Shown here piece after piece: positions 32,899 to 43,297 of a DNA stretch of 64,000 bases. The notes under the pieces are model-generated. The model was not told the DNA's origin and searched no databases. It worked only from the letters and a program-made list of their open reading frames with translations. Numbering within the stretch: position 1 is the first letter of the stretch; each line of letters starts with the position of its first letter. The translations under genes and the position numbers were made by a program. Source of the DNA: Symbiodinium natans (taxonomy: Eukaryota > Sar > Dinophyceae > Suessiales > Symbiodiniaceae). Location of the stretch: positions 676,542 to 740,541 of the forward strand of contig CAJNDS010002401.1 of the NCBI GenBank assembly GCA_905221605.1, read 5' to 3'.

Positions 32899-35800
32899 TA
32901 TATTATATGTTTTTTTTTTTCTCTCTCTCTCTCTCTCTTTCTAGGAGCTTGGCAGCTGCAACTTCAAGCTGCAAGCTCAAGATTCCCTGAGACTGTAGCG
33001 ACGGTATAGGCTCTGGGCCTACTTAGAAGCAAGCACCCCAGGAACCTCCAGGCAGGAGCTACCGCGTAGGCAAAGTTGCCCTGAAGGCCTCGGCGGGCGC
33101 CACCTCGATCTTGATTCAGCCTCCTGGCCTTGTTCAGGCTTCGGGTTTAGGCTTCAAGGTTGAGGGGCTAGTTGCACGAAGCGTTGAGGGTTCAAGGGTT
33201 TTCGGGCTTTAGGGTTGAGGGAGCAAGAAGGGGTAGGGCAGGGCCGAAGAGGGAGGCAAGAGGTGTTGGGAGGTTACCGCTTAGCCGCCGTTGTTGCTGA
33301 GAGACTTCTGATAGCCCTAAAAGCCTCAAGGCCCTGCTTGAAGGTTCAGGAGCGCTTCAGGAAGGGTTGCTATGCAAAGCCGTACCAGGCAATCTCAAAC
33401 CTTAAACCCCAAACCCAAAGCCCTAGCTAAGGCGTCTAGAGCCCTGCTTACAATACCTCCCATGGCCGAGTGGCAAAACCCCAAACTCTTTGAGGGTTTC
33501 GGGCTCTGGGTTGAGGGCCAAAGGGTTGTTCTTTGGGCTTGCTAAATGTGGCAGCTGAACTTCAGCCACCCCGTTTACACTTGTAGTTCCATGAACCTCC
33601 ACGTAGGCCCTGAAGCCAAAACCTTCGAATCAGCCGCACTTCCCCCCGCCCCCCCAGCTGCATCCCACCAACCTCCAAGTAGGCCTTAAACCCTAAGCCC
33701 GAACAAAGCCGTGAGCCCTCAGCGATGCCTAAACCCTAAACCCTAAACCCCAAACCCCAAACCCCAAACCCCAAACCCCAAACCCTAGACCCTAATCCCG
33801 ACACCTTCGCAACCTTGAGCCGGGCAAGGTTGAGCAGCCTCACCAAAGACAAGTGCCGCTCGGACTGCAGGGCTCTCTTGGGATGGGCCTTTAAGGGCTC
33901 CCCAAACCTTAAACCCGACCTATGGGGAATTAGGGTTTGGGGCCTTGGGGTCGAGGGTTTAGGTTTTGGGGTTTAGGGTTTAGGGTTTAGGGCTTGAGGG
34001 TTTAGGGTTTTGGGGCTCAGGGGCTACTTGGAGGTTCATGGGTGATTGCAGCTGGGCTAAAGGAAAAGTGGCGAAGCCCCAAGCCGAAGCCCCCAAGCCC
34101 TAAACCCTGAACAATGGGTATTTCGCAACCTTGCCTTTAGCTAGCCGTGAGTCAAATGTACCCTCAACACCAACGCCTAAATCCCAAACGGCACTTTTTC
34201 AACCCCAAACTCAATTTTTCCTAGGAAAGCACTGGGCCCCAAACCTAAAATTCTCTAAGCCAACCCAAAGCCCCCAAACCCTCCAACCCCTAAATGCCCC
34301 AAAACACTAGAACCCCCCCCCCCCCCTAAACGCACTAAAAGGCCTAAAGCCCTCGAAAGCCTTGGCCTCAGAACCCTCCAACTAAGCCCCCCAAGCCCAG
34401 GCGACGATGTCTTCCTAGAGTGCCGCGAGCTGAACCCAGTGCTGCTCGGCCGGATGTTTGGGGCTTCTGGGCTTTGGGCCCTAACACCCTAAAACCCTCA
34501 AACCCAAAAACCCTAAACCCTAAGCCCTAAGCCCCTAAGGGCTAAAACCTAAGCCCAAGACCGAAGCTTGAAAGCAGGCTGGGAATGGGCAGAACCGTGA
34601 CTCGGGCCCCTTTGGGTATTCCAAACTACGAGGGGTTTTCCCTGCAATCGAGCAATACCTGAAAGGAGGCCCACAATTCAGGTAGTGGCCACCCGCAGTT
34701 GAAAGTTTCGAAAGTCTGCCTGGTGCGGAACGACGCCCCCGAAGGCTCATGGGCCCATGAAAACCCCCCCCCCCAAACCTCTCATGCCTGCGCACCGCCC
34801 AGGTTTACCTTCCAGGAGTTCGTGCCTCTGCGGCTTTTACTTCGTTGTGGGGCTATTGTGGTTCAGGTTGGGGCGCTTTTGTTTGGGGGGCTTCTTAGGG
34901 CGTAGGAAATCATGGCTTCAGTGCTGGCTGTTGGCGAACAAAGGCCCGAGGGAGGGATTTCATGCGTGTAGGGCTTCAGGGTTGCTGGTTTTGGGGTTTA
35001 CTGGAAGGCTTGTTGGTAGGTATCAGTTGGGTTGTAAGAACCCCAAACAAGTTTTTGTACTGATGACGACAGACCTGTACATGCTGCACTCGATTTCACA
35101 TCCATTCCTTCAAATGTGTGATACGTACAACATATGTATCTTCAACGGCAGTATTGTGTTGTTGGTGTTGGTCCAACTGAGCCAACGGTTACACCCAGGC
35201 CGGGTGCATGTCTTCCTTCAAACAGCATACTTCCTGAATAGCTTGATGGCCATGAAGCTGTTTTGTATGGGGTTTGCAATCATCATCATTCCAAGTTTGA
35301 CAATCATGTATACACAGAATTTTACCCCAAACCCCTGAACCTGCCATTCACTGTTTCAACTACTGCTGAAGAGTTTAAATTCGGGTTTAGGGTTGAGGGT
35401 TTGTAGGGTTTGGGGTCTAGGGTTGAAGCAACATCTTTTCCAGAGGCGGGCGAGGATCCCCCGCAAGGAGCCCTCTGGAATCTTCTACTGAAAGCCCGCC
35501 CGCAGGTTGCCCTTTTTTAGGGATTCTGGGAGTCCCGAAGAACCCTCTTAAGCGCGAAGCCCTGGCTGTCGCCGAGTCGCTTGAAGAGCTTGTACTTCCT
35601 CAAGCCCCCAAAGCACTTGAAGCCCCTCAAGCCCTTGTAAAACCTTTTTAGAACCCTGGACGAAAGCCTTCCAAGGTGCCTAAAACCCCTACACCCCACA
35701 CATAATTCCCAAACCCCTTTGAACATCTTGAGGCCCTTTTTTGAACCCTTTGGTTGAACCCTCTTGCATTCCTGCCGTACCCTTTTGAATCCTCTTGAAC

Positions 35801-35977
35801 ACTCTTGAACCCTCTTGAACCCTTTTGTAACCCTTTTGGTTGCCACCCTGTCGTAAGCCCCCCCTTCCCGCCTCCCGCCTGACAAGTCCCCCTCAAACCC
35901 TCCACAAGGTGCGGAGCCCCCAGGCCCTGGCCTACGAGGCGGCTGCCCGGCTCACGGGGTGGATGGTGGCCGTGTGA
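32019..35977 (+). CDS. Sushi-like Cys-rich mosaic gene (tentative; may be two genes)
   Basis: Supported exons: 32019-32082 (NAITVGDARLVCEQAQDFIC), 32945-32967 (ELGSCNF, TTTCTAG acceptor), 33056-33126 (YRVGKVALKASAGATSILIQ) and 33350-33388, chaining in phase with GC donors. Further blocks: 33829-33870, 34401-34452 (DDVFLECRELNPVLL), 34715-34744 (CLVRNDAPE), 34803 onward, and a terminal exon 35909-35977 (VRSPQALAYEAAARLTGWMV) with TGA. If the 32945 exon is not spliced at 32968 its frame stops at TAG 32996, which would split the locus. The Cys pattern of several exons resembles sushi modules; probably extracellular. Confidence 0.4.
32661..32940. repeat. Compound microsatellite (TG)n(TC)n(TTA)n in intron
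   Basis: About 60 TG dinucleotides with TGGG interruptions, then TC, then about seventeen TTA, then TC again, ending two bases before a TTTCTAG acceptor. It generates Cys/Val, Thr/His and Ile/Tyr repeat frames that are artefacts. Confidence 0.95.
34757..35338 (+). other. Hydrophobic open frame, uncertain
   Basis: A 193-codon frame with hydrophobic stretches (GFYFVVGLLWF, SIVLLVLVQL, GFAIIIIPSLTIM). From about 35040 to 35330 the sequence is repeat-free and more AT-rich than neighbouring exons. It could be a real membrane segment continuing the exon after 34803, an insertion, or chance. A competing spliced reading ends at a GT donor near 34868. No family recognised. Confidence 0.25.
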
Positions 35978-36734
35978 AGGGGACTTGGGGGGAGTTTAGG
36001 GTCTAGGGTTTAGGGTTCAGGTTTAGGGGGCGGGGGGGAGGGGTGGGGTTGGGGGGGTTTTGGGGGGAATTTTTTTTTGGGGGCGGGGGGGGGGGGGGGG
36101 GGTGAGCGGGGTGGGTTTGGGGGTTTTGGGGCATTTTGGGGCTTTGCGGGGACTTTGGGGCTTCGGGGGGTTTCGGGGTTGAAGGGTTGGGGGGATGAAT
36201 TGGGCGAGGAGTTTCTGGTTTTGGGGTTTGGCTGTTCAGGGCTTGGGGATTGGGGGTTCGGTTTCATGTTTTTGGGGAGGGCGCTGGGTCAGGGTTCACG
36301 AATTAGGATTTGGGGTTTCGCGTGGCGATGGCGTTTTTTGTTTTTTGAAGGGGTTTCCGTCTGAGGCATTTACTTGCATTGAGACCGATCGACTGAGTCA
36401 GCATCCGAGGGATTCTTGCATCTTTTTGCAGTGTAAGCTTGGGATGCCTTTAAGTCAGTTTTTTTCCAGGGGTCTAAGAAACCTTGACGAGCAGACGAGC
36501 ATTACGTTACCCTGAAACCCGACACCTAAAAACCCACCAAAGCTGAGGGTTTAGGTTTTCAGGCTTCTTTGGTCTTGAGGCTTAGGGTTGAGGAGGGAGT
36601 TGCCAGCCTCCGGTTTCAGGGTGACCAGGGCAAGGTCAGCAGTAGAGCCCCTTTTTGTCGGCCCCACAGACAAGCAAGAATTTAGGGAAACAGCTTTCTG
36701 ACGCTCTAAACCCTAAGAGTGTCCCGCATTCAAG
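35978..36734. other. G-rich low-complexity intergenic stretch
   Basis: G runs and TTTGGGG words dominate 36020-36310. A possible terminal exon follows a strong TTTTTTTCCAG at 36460-36470, reading GLRNLDEQTSITLP with TGA, but it cannot be linked. Confidence 0.4.
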
Positions 36735-36794
36735 GATCCCACGAACGTCACCCTCTTCGAAGCTTACGTGGCTTCCTCAGCTCCCGATCTCTGA
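36735..36794 (+). CDS. Terminal exon of an unrecognised gene
   Basis: Acceptor TTCAAG, then DPTNVTLFEAYVASSAPDL and TGA. An upstream block from 36660 (TSKNLGKQLS, CCACAG acceptor) may be the preceding exon with a GA donor in phase 0. No domain recognised. Confidence 0.35.
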   Translation, partial: DPTNVTLFEAYVASSAPDL

Positions 36795-37017
36795 GGCCCT
36801 TCACTCCGTGACCCTTTCGACCCCAAACCTCATACTGCCCCCGGCACCTTCACCACCCGTCTAAGGAGCATGAGGCCCAAGTAACCCCTAAAATCATCCA
36901 TTTCCGATGTACCAAACCCCGGGGTCGGGGCTTCGGGTTTTGGGGTTGTGCAAGAAACCTAGCACCCTAACGCATAACCCAAAAACCCCGAAATCCCTAC
37001 ACCTACCTGCTCCTCAG

Positions 37018-37342
37018 CACCAGTCTCTGTGACCATGGCTGTTATCTACGTTGTCAACTCGGCGAGGTCCCTGTTTCCAGGGTAAAGCATGCCCCATGTG
37101 TCCCAAGGTGGCTCTACGGTGTGTTAGTTCAAGTAAGCTGAGTTGTGTTTGCACCGGCATATAAACGGGCAAGATAGGAGGACCTGTGCGTCTTGGTGCC
37201 TTGCAGGCACACGTTCCACAGCGACCAATGGCTGGCATGGAAAGGGATGACGAATTGTGTTCTCTTTACGGGTTGATGGGTTGATGACGTTCGGGATATG
37301 CCGGCAATCGTCTGCAGGAAGTGCCAGGTGCTCCACCGGTGA
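37018..37342 (+). CDS. Cys-rich 3' end of a small gene (three exons)
   Basis: Exons 37018-37081 (TSLCDHGCYLRCQLGEVPVS), 37207-37271 (AHVPQRPMAGMERDDELCSL) and 37318-37342 (KCQVLHR, TGA) agree in phase and have GTAAAG and GTTGAT donors. The Cys spacing C-x3-C-x3-C resembles half a sushi or EGF-like module. The first exon enters in phase 2, so an upstream exon is missing. An alternative frame of the last exon is open to TAG near 37421. The minus strand also has a 107-codon open frame here, judged a shadow. Confidence 0.45.
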
Positions 37343-37707
37343 AATTTCGAGGAAATAGTTCGGCAGGAAGCGCCGTGAAGCTTGCGCCTTCTCCAAACTC
37401 TTCAGCGTTTGGCGTCTAGGCAGATCTCTGCAATGGTTGTTTGTCAACAGAAACCCTCATCCCGGGCTTCGGGCTTTGTTGTTCTTGTTGCTTTTTGCCG
37501 CCAAGACTGTCCCGAAAAAAGCCCCAGACCCCAAACCTCCCCTCCCTTGGGGACTAAATGAAACATAAAAGGGTTCATGGTTCATATACCTTCATAGGAA
37601 TTATAGCAGTCAGGGTATGAGACCGCAGTTTTAGGGTTCATTAACTTAAACCTCCCCCTTCAACCTTGAGCCTTCTCACCGTAAGACCCGAAGCGTCAAG
37701 CGCCCAG

Positions 37708-40700
37708 TTAGACAACCCGGGCACCTGCACCCTGGGCTGCTTCACAGACTCGCAGCCGCACGAGGGGTTAAGGGTCCAGGGTTTAGGGTTTGGGGTCTCA
37801 AGGGTTTAAGCTTTCGGGTTTAGGGTTCGCAGGTGGTTTTAGGAATTTAGGGTCTGGGGTTTATCGTTCGGGTTTAGGCTGGGCTTTTAGGGTTTCAGGG
37901 TTTGGGGCTTTCAGATTTAGGACTAGGGGGTTTCAGTGGCTAATTTTGGGTTTTGGGGCCATGTCTTGGATGTTGGCTTCGAGTCTTAGGGTTCAGGGTT
38001 TTTAGGAATACCAGTAGAGTCTTGCAGGGTTATGGAGGGCTTGGAGGAAGGAAAACCCTGAACACTGAACCCCACTGGAGTGGGCCCATGGGATATTTCA
38101 TATTTTCCCTGTGGTTAGTCACTGACAACCCTAAAGCCGAAAGGATCGTGTTCAGGTATATTTTGCAGAGGGTTTAGACGGCCAACCTGCTACAAAGGCC
38201 CCACCCCTTGCAGCATGCTAGATCTTTCTCCCAAGCCCGACGCTGGGTTGATGTCAAAAGGCCATGCCTCCGCCGAAAAGGTACTCCTGCCCAGTCCCCT
38301 CCCTTCGTTGTGTGGGTGCAGTCGTACTGTAACCTTGAAGTTCCTAAGCCCTAAAACCCCTAAACCCCTTATTCAGAAGTAGTGGGAATTTTCGAGAGTA
38401 TTGGGTGGCTCACCTTCCTTCCTCGGGCCTCCCTCCCTTAAGAACTTCAACCTCAAAACCCTACAAGGGTTTCAGGGTTCAGGGGTAACCCTAAAAAACC
38501 TGAGAGTATAAGCCCCTGAGAAGCCCTTAAAGCGCATTTTAGAAGCTCTCTCGTCACCCAGGAGCTCTTCAGCATGAATCAGCTGCAAACCATGCAGAGC
38601 GAGCTCGCTGCGGCGACGGTGTCGGCGCCGACTGGAGTGCTGCCCGGCTTGGCCTTCAGGTTTGCCTCTGCTTTACATATGGTCAGTTCTCTTGAACTCT
38701 CGTCCTTTTTGGGGGTTACCACTATACGGCGGCCCCTAATATCTAGATTACCCCGAAAGGGACAATAATTTTTGAGAAATGGCCACATATGCCAAGAGCT
38801 TAGGGAAGTGTAAGGTTTGGGGCCCAAAGGGTCTGTTAGATTGGTTGCATGTTGACGTACACATGGGCCAGATTTTTTCTCGTACGTCGTGAAGGCAAGA
38901 TGCAATTGCATGCTGTAGAAGATGCATGCTTTAGAAAAATCACTTGTGTTCTGGTTTGATAAGAAACCCTTTATAAGCATGGTTTAGGTGTCAGGGTTAA
39001 GCACACCAAGGCTCTAAACACCCTGAACCTTAAACTCTGAAACCCTAAACCCCGAAGCGCCTGCAGGTTGTGCTTCTTTGGGCATCTCAGAATCACATGA
39101 AGCCTAAGCATGCCTGGACACTACGACGGTCTTCACAGAAGGTGAGGTATTCATACAGTCCTTAATTGAGAGGATTTGGGCTCTCTGGGTGGTTTGCGGG
39201 GCAAGGGGCGAAACTCAAGGCCCTAACACCTTAAAGCCCTAAAGCTTAGAGCCGCAAACCCAAAGCCCTAAACTCTAAGCCCGCAAACCTTACCTGCTGG
39301 TCTGGTTATTACGGTAGCCTGAATTACCAAGACTACCTCTTAGCCCTTATAGAAGAACACCATGAAGTACCCAACCTATAAATCCTCAACCCTAAGCCCT
39401 GGACCCAAAACCTTCAACCCTAAACCATCTCCAACCCCGAACCTTGAAAAACTCTAATCTTGTTCTCCTTGACAGTCCCGCAGCGGTGATTCGTGGGTTT
39501 TTGCTGGACGCTTCACGGGTCGCCCAGAGCCCTTAGGTCTTTTTGGATTTTGGGGGTTTTGGAGTGTCGGGTTGGGGGGTGCAAGGCTGAGGGTTTGTCT
39601 TTTCGGGCTTAGGGTCCCCCAATTCTCACCTTCCTCTTTTATTTACCCGTCGGAACACCTGCTGATGGCAAGTTCTCAGCTGCCACGCGCGTGGCTACAG
39701 TCACGTTCCTCATGATGACGTCACTTCTGACAACATGCCGAGCCGTGACCTCCTTGGCAAGCATGGTAGCAACGACGCCGGACTCGCTAGAGGCCGAGAG
39801 CTCTAAACCCTGCAGCCCGGCAATCCTCAAGAACCTAGCCCCCCTGCGACCCGATAACCCTGAAGCCCCAAGCCTTCAAATCCCTCGGAGCCTTCAGGTT
39901 TCAGATGAATGACGGCCAGTTTGACACGCAGAACTTCTGCGGCGACAATGCAGGCTTTGGGGGGGGGGGGGGGGGGGGGGGGGCGGAGGGTTTTGGGTTT
40001 CAGGGTTTCAGGGTTTAGGAATTCAGGGTTTTTGGGGGTCAAGGGTCTACAGGGTGTTTTGCGTGTTGAGGTTTAGGGCGTTAGAGGCGTGGGACTTTAG
40101 GGTGCTCGGGTTCCGGGTTCAGAGAGCTAGGGGATTGCTCTATTCGCGTTCTAGGGTTTGGGGGCTTGAAGGCTTCAAGGCTTTGGGGTTTCATGCGATG
40201 AGCAGGAGAGTTGCGACGCACCTCAATGTTTCAGGGGATTAAGACTCCTACCCCTAAGGTTGTACCCCCCCTTAATATGCTCCGAAGATGGCCCGTAGGC
40301 GATCCTTTAAAAAGGGGAACCCAAACCCAAGGGTACAACCTTAGGGGTGCGAGGCAGAGTCCCATGAGTGCTTAGGGCTGAGGAGTTTAGGGTCTATAGG
40401 GTTTAGGGTTTAGGGTTCAGCCCTCCCTGAGCCCTCATATCTCCTCCGGAGCTTGGGTTGGCGTGCTTTGCATCATGGGGCTGTTTAGGGGTTGTGCGGG
40501 CTTTTGGGGTCTTGTTTGGGTGTTCTCTTTTGGGTTTAGGGTTTGGCGTTTGGGGTTTAGGGTTTTGGGGTTGCTTCTTCGGGCTTTGGGGCTGTAGGGC
40601 TCTGTTCGGTCATAGGGTTTTAGGAGTTGGGGTGGTGTTCTTCTTGGGCCTGGGGGTGGGGGGGTCTTTTTTAGGGTTGCTGCGGTGTTTGGGGTTCAGG

Positions 40701-43212
40701 CGCTAAACCCGGACCCTAAATCCGAAACCCGAGTCCCTAAACCCCCAAAAGCAGGGCTTCAGGGCTCGGGGATCGGAACCTGTGGGTCGCGGCTTTGGGG
40801 GCATGCCTGACAGTCTTGTCAAGCCCTGAAGGCCCAGCATGCATCCGCACGCGAGGGCTGTGCAACACGATGCAGGAGGGGACCCCTAAACCCCAAACCC
40901 CAAACCCTAAAACCTAAACCCTAAACCCTAAACCCCAAATCTAAACCCTAAACCCTAAACCCTAAACCCTAAACCCTAACCCTACCCTAAACCCTAAACC
41001 CTAAACCCTAAACCCTAAACCCTAAACCCTAAACCCTGAACCCTAAACCCTAAACCCTAAACCCTGAACCCTGAACCCTGAACCCTTAAACCCTAAATCC
41101 TAAACCCTAGGCCCTAAACCCTCAACAACCTAAACTTTAAACCCCTTGATGGTGGGTTGTACTAGGTTGAAAAAGCCCTGCTCCCCAAGCTTCCTTCGAG
41201 GGTTTGAACCCGAAACCCCAAACCCAAACCCAGAGGCCCCCTCATACCCCCTCCCCCCCCCCACCCCCGCCTGTGCTACTAACTTTGGAGAGCACCAGTA
41301 AACCTAAACCATCCTTCCCACACCCCACCATCCTTCCCACACCCCCGCCCCCCGCCCCCTCCCACCCCTCTCGGGTGGGGGGTGAGGGTAGGGCTATAAT
41401 AATGCAAGCAACAGCTCTTATCCTTACTATCTTGCCTTGTGTTGCTCCATATGTTGTCCTGCAACCCGGAAGCCTCACAGCCCTCATATCACGAATTTAC
41501 GTGTTTAGGGAGTATGGAGGGATGCTTAGTTTCAGGGTTTGGGGAAAGCTCTGTATTGGGGGGTGGCGGGGCTCCAAGTAGGTCACGGGTTAGAACTACG
41601 AGTCACTCCATCCCAAGCCCGAGGCCCTTCATGAGCCCAGAAGCCCCTCTGGGCAGATTTACAACCCTAAACCCTAAACCCTAAACCCTAAACCCTAAAC
41701 CCTAAACCCTAAACCCTAAACCCTAAACCCTAAACCCTACACCCTACACCCTACACCCAAAACCCTTGTACAGCCCTAAAGCCCCTCAAAGCGCAGGATG
41801 GGGACTTCTACAAGCATCCCACCTGCGCCTCTGGGCAGGCTCAGTGGTCCAGGAGCCCTGGCTTGCTTTAGAGGGGGAGTAGGGGTTTAGGGTTTAGGGT
41901 TTAGGGTTTAGGGTTTAGGGTTTAGGGTTTAGGGTTTGGCTTTAAGGGTTCGGGTTTAGGGCCTGGGGCTTCAAGGAAGATGAAGTCTCAACGCTTATTG
42001 AGGTTTCAGGGGTTTAGGGTTTAGGGGTCAAGGAAGGGGGGATTGAAGGTTCAGGGTTGAGGGTTCAAGGAAGTCATGTGTAGGGATAAGCCGTGGGACT
42101 TTGGGGGTTTAGAGTTTTGCTTTAGATCTTAGGGGTTTAGGGTATTTATAGGGCTCAAGGGGTTCAAAGGGTTTAGGAGTCCAGGGTCTCGTGTTTTAGG
42201 AGGCAGGGCCAGATTTGGGGGTCTGCGGCTTCGGTGGTTCAGGCTACAAGGAGGATTGAGATGATTTAGGGTTTTAGGCATTTTGCGTGCAATGGTTTAG
42301 GTTTCGGCTTTGGCAGATTTAAGGGTTCAGGGTCAAGGGCTTGAGCATCACGAGCACCTGCTGGGTGCGTGGCGCTGGCGAGCATCATGAGCATGAGCTG
42401 GGTGTGTGCCAGGGTCCCAGTGCTGTGGCATGTCCTCGAGGGAGGGGCCAGCCGTGGCCAGCACCATGTGAAGCTTTTCTAACCCTAAACCCTAAGCCCT
42501 AAGCCCTAAGCCCTAAACCCTAAACCCTAAACCCTAAACCCTAAACCCTAAAACCCTAAAACCCTAAAACCCTAAAACCCTAAACCCTAAACCTGAACCC
42601 TAAACCCTAAACCCTAAGCAATATTCTCAGAAGCTCTGTGCGGTGGCTGATGCCGAGGATCGATGAGTCTCTTCGCATCCGGTACGATGGTGACGAGACG
42701 AGGGGCCAGGCAAGCCATGCTCCACCCCCACTCTCAAGTTTTTGAGAATATTGCTTAGGGTTTAGGGTTTCGGGTTTAGGGCTTAGGGTTTAGGGTTTAG
42801 GGTTTAGGGTTACCAACTTTGAAACCCTCATCCCCGAACCCTAATTTTAACGCTACGCGACCCGCCTCGGCCCGGCCCAGCGCATCCGCGTGAGCATGGT
42901 GATTCCGCAGCGCCCAAGTCGCTGGACCCCAAGCAATAAGGGTTGGGTTTAGGGTTTAGGGTTTAGGGTTTAGGGTTTAGGGTTCCGGGTTTATGGTTTA
43001 TGGTTTAGTTTAGGATTGAGGGCTTAGGGCTCAAGGTTCACGCTTTGGGGTTTAGGGTTTTCTTGGGAGTAGGGTTCAAGACGGTTCGGCTTGGATTGAT
43101 CGTAGGGTTGAGCCAGGCGGCTCAGGGGCGTAGGGGGGGAGGGGGGCGGTTGAGTGCTTCAGGTTTAAGATGTAAGGCTTTAAGCTCAGACCCGCTCACC
43201 AACTGCAGTGGT

Positions 43213-43297
<85 letters not shown>

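Noticed and set aside
32541-33009. Open frames with Cys-Val, Thr-His and Ile-Ile repeats
   Set aside because: Translations of TG, TC and TTA microsatellites within an intron.
35510-35905. 122-codon minus-strand frame rich in Gly, Phe, Lys and Arg
   Set aside because: It arises from degenerate CCCTTTTGAA-type repeats; the + strand terminal exon at 35909 is better supported.
41204-41581. 125-codon + frame and overlapping minus frames
   Set aside because: Pro/Gly-rich low complexity from C and G runs; no splice-consistent exon.
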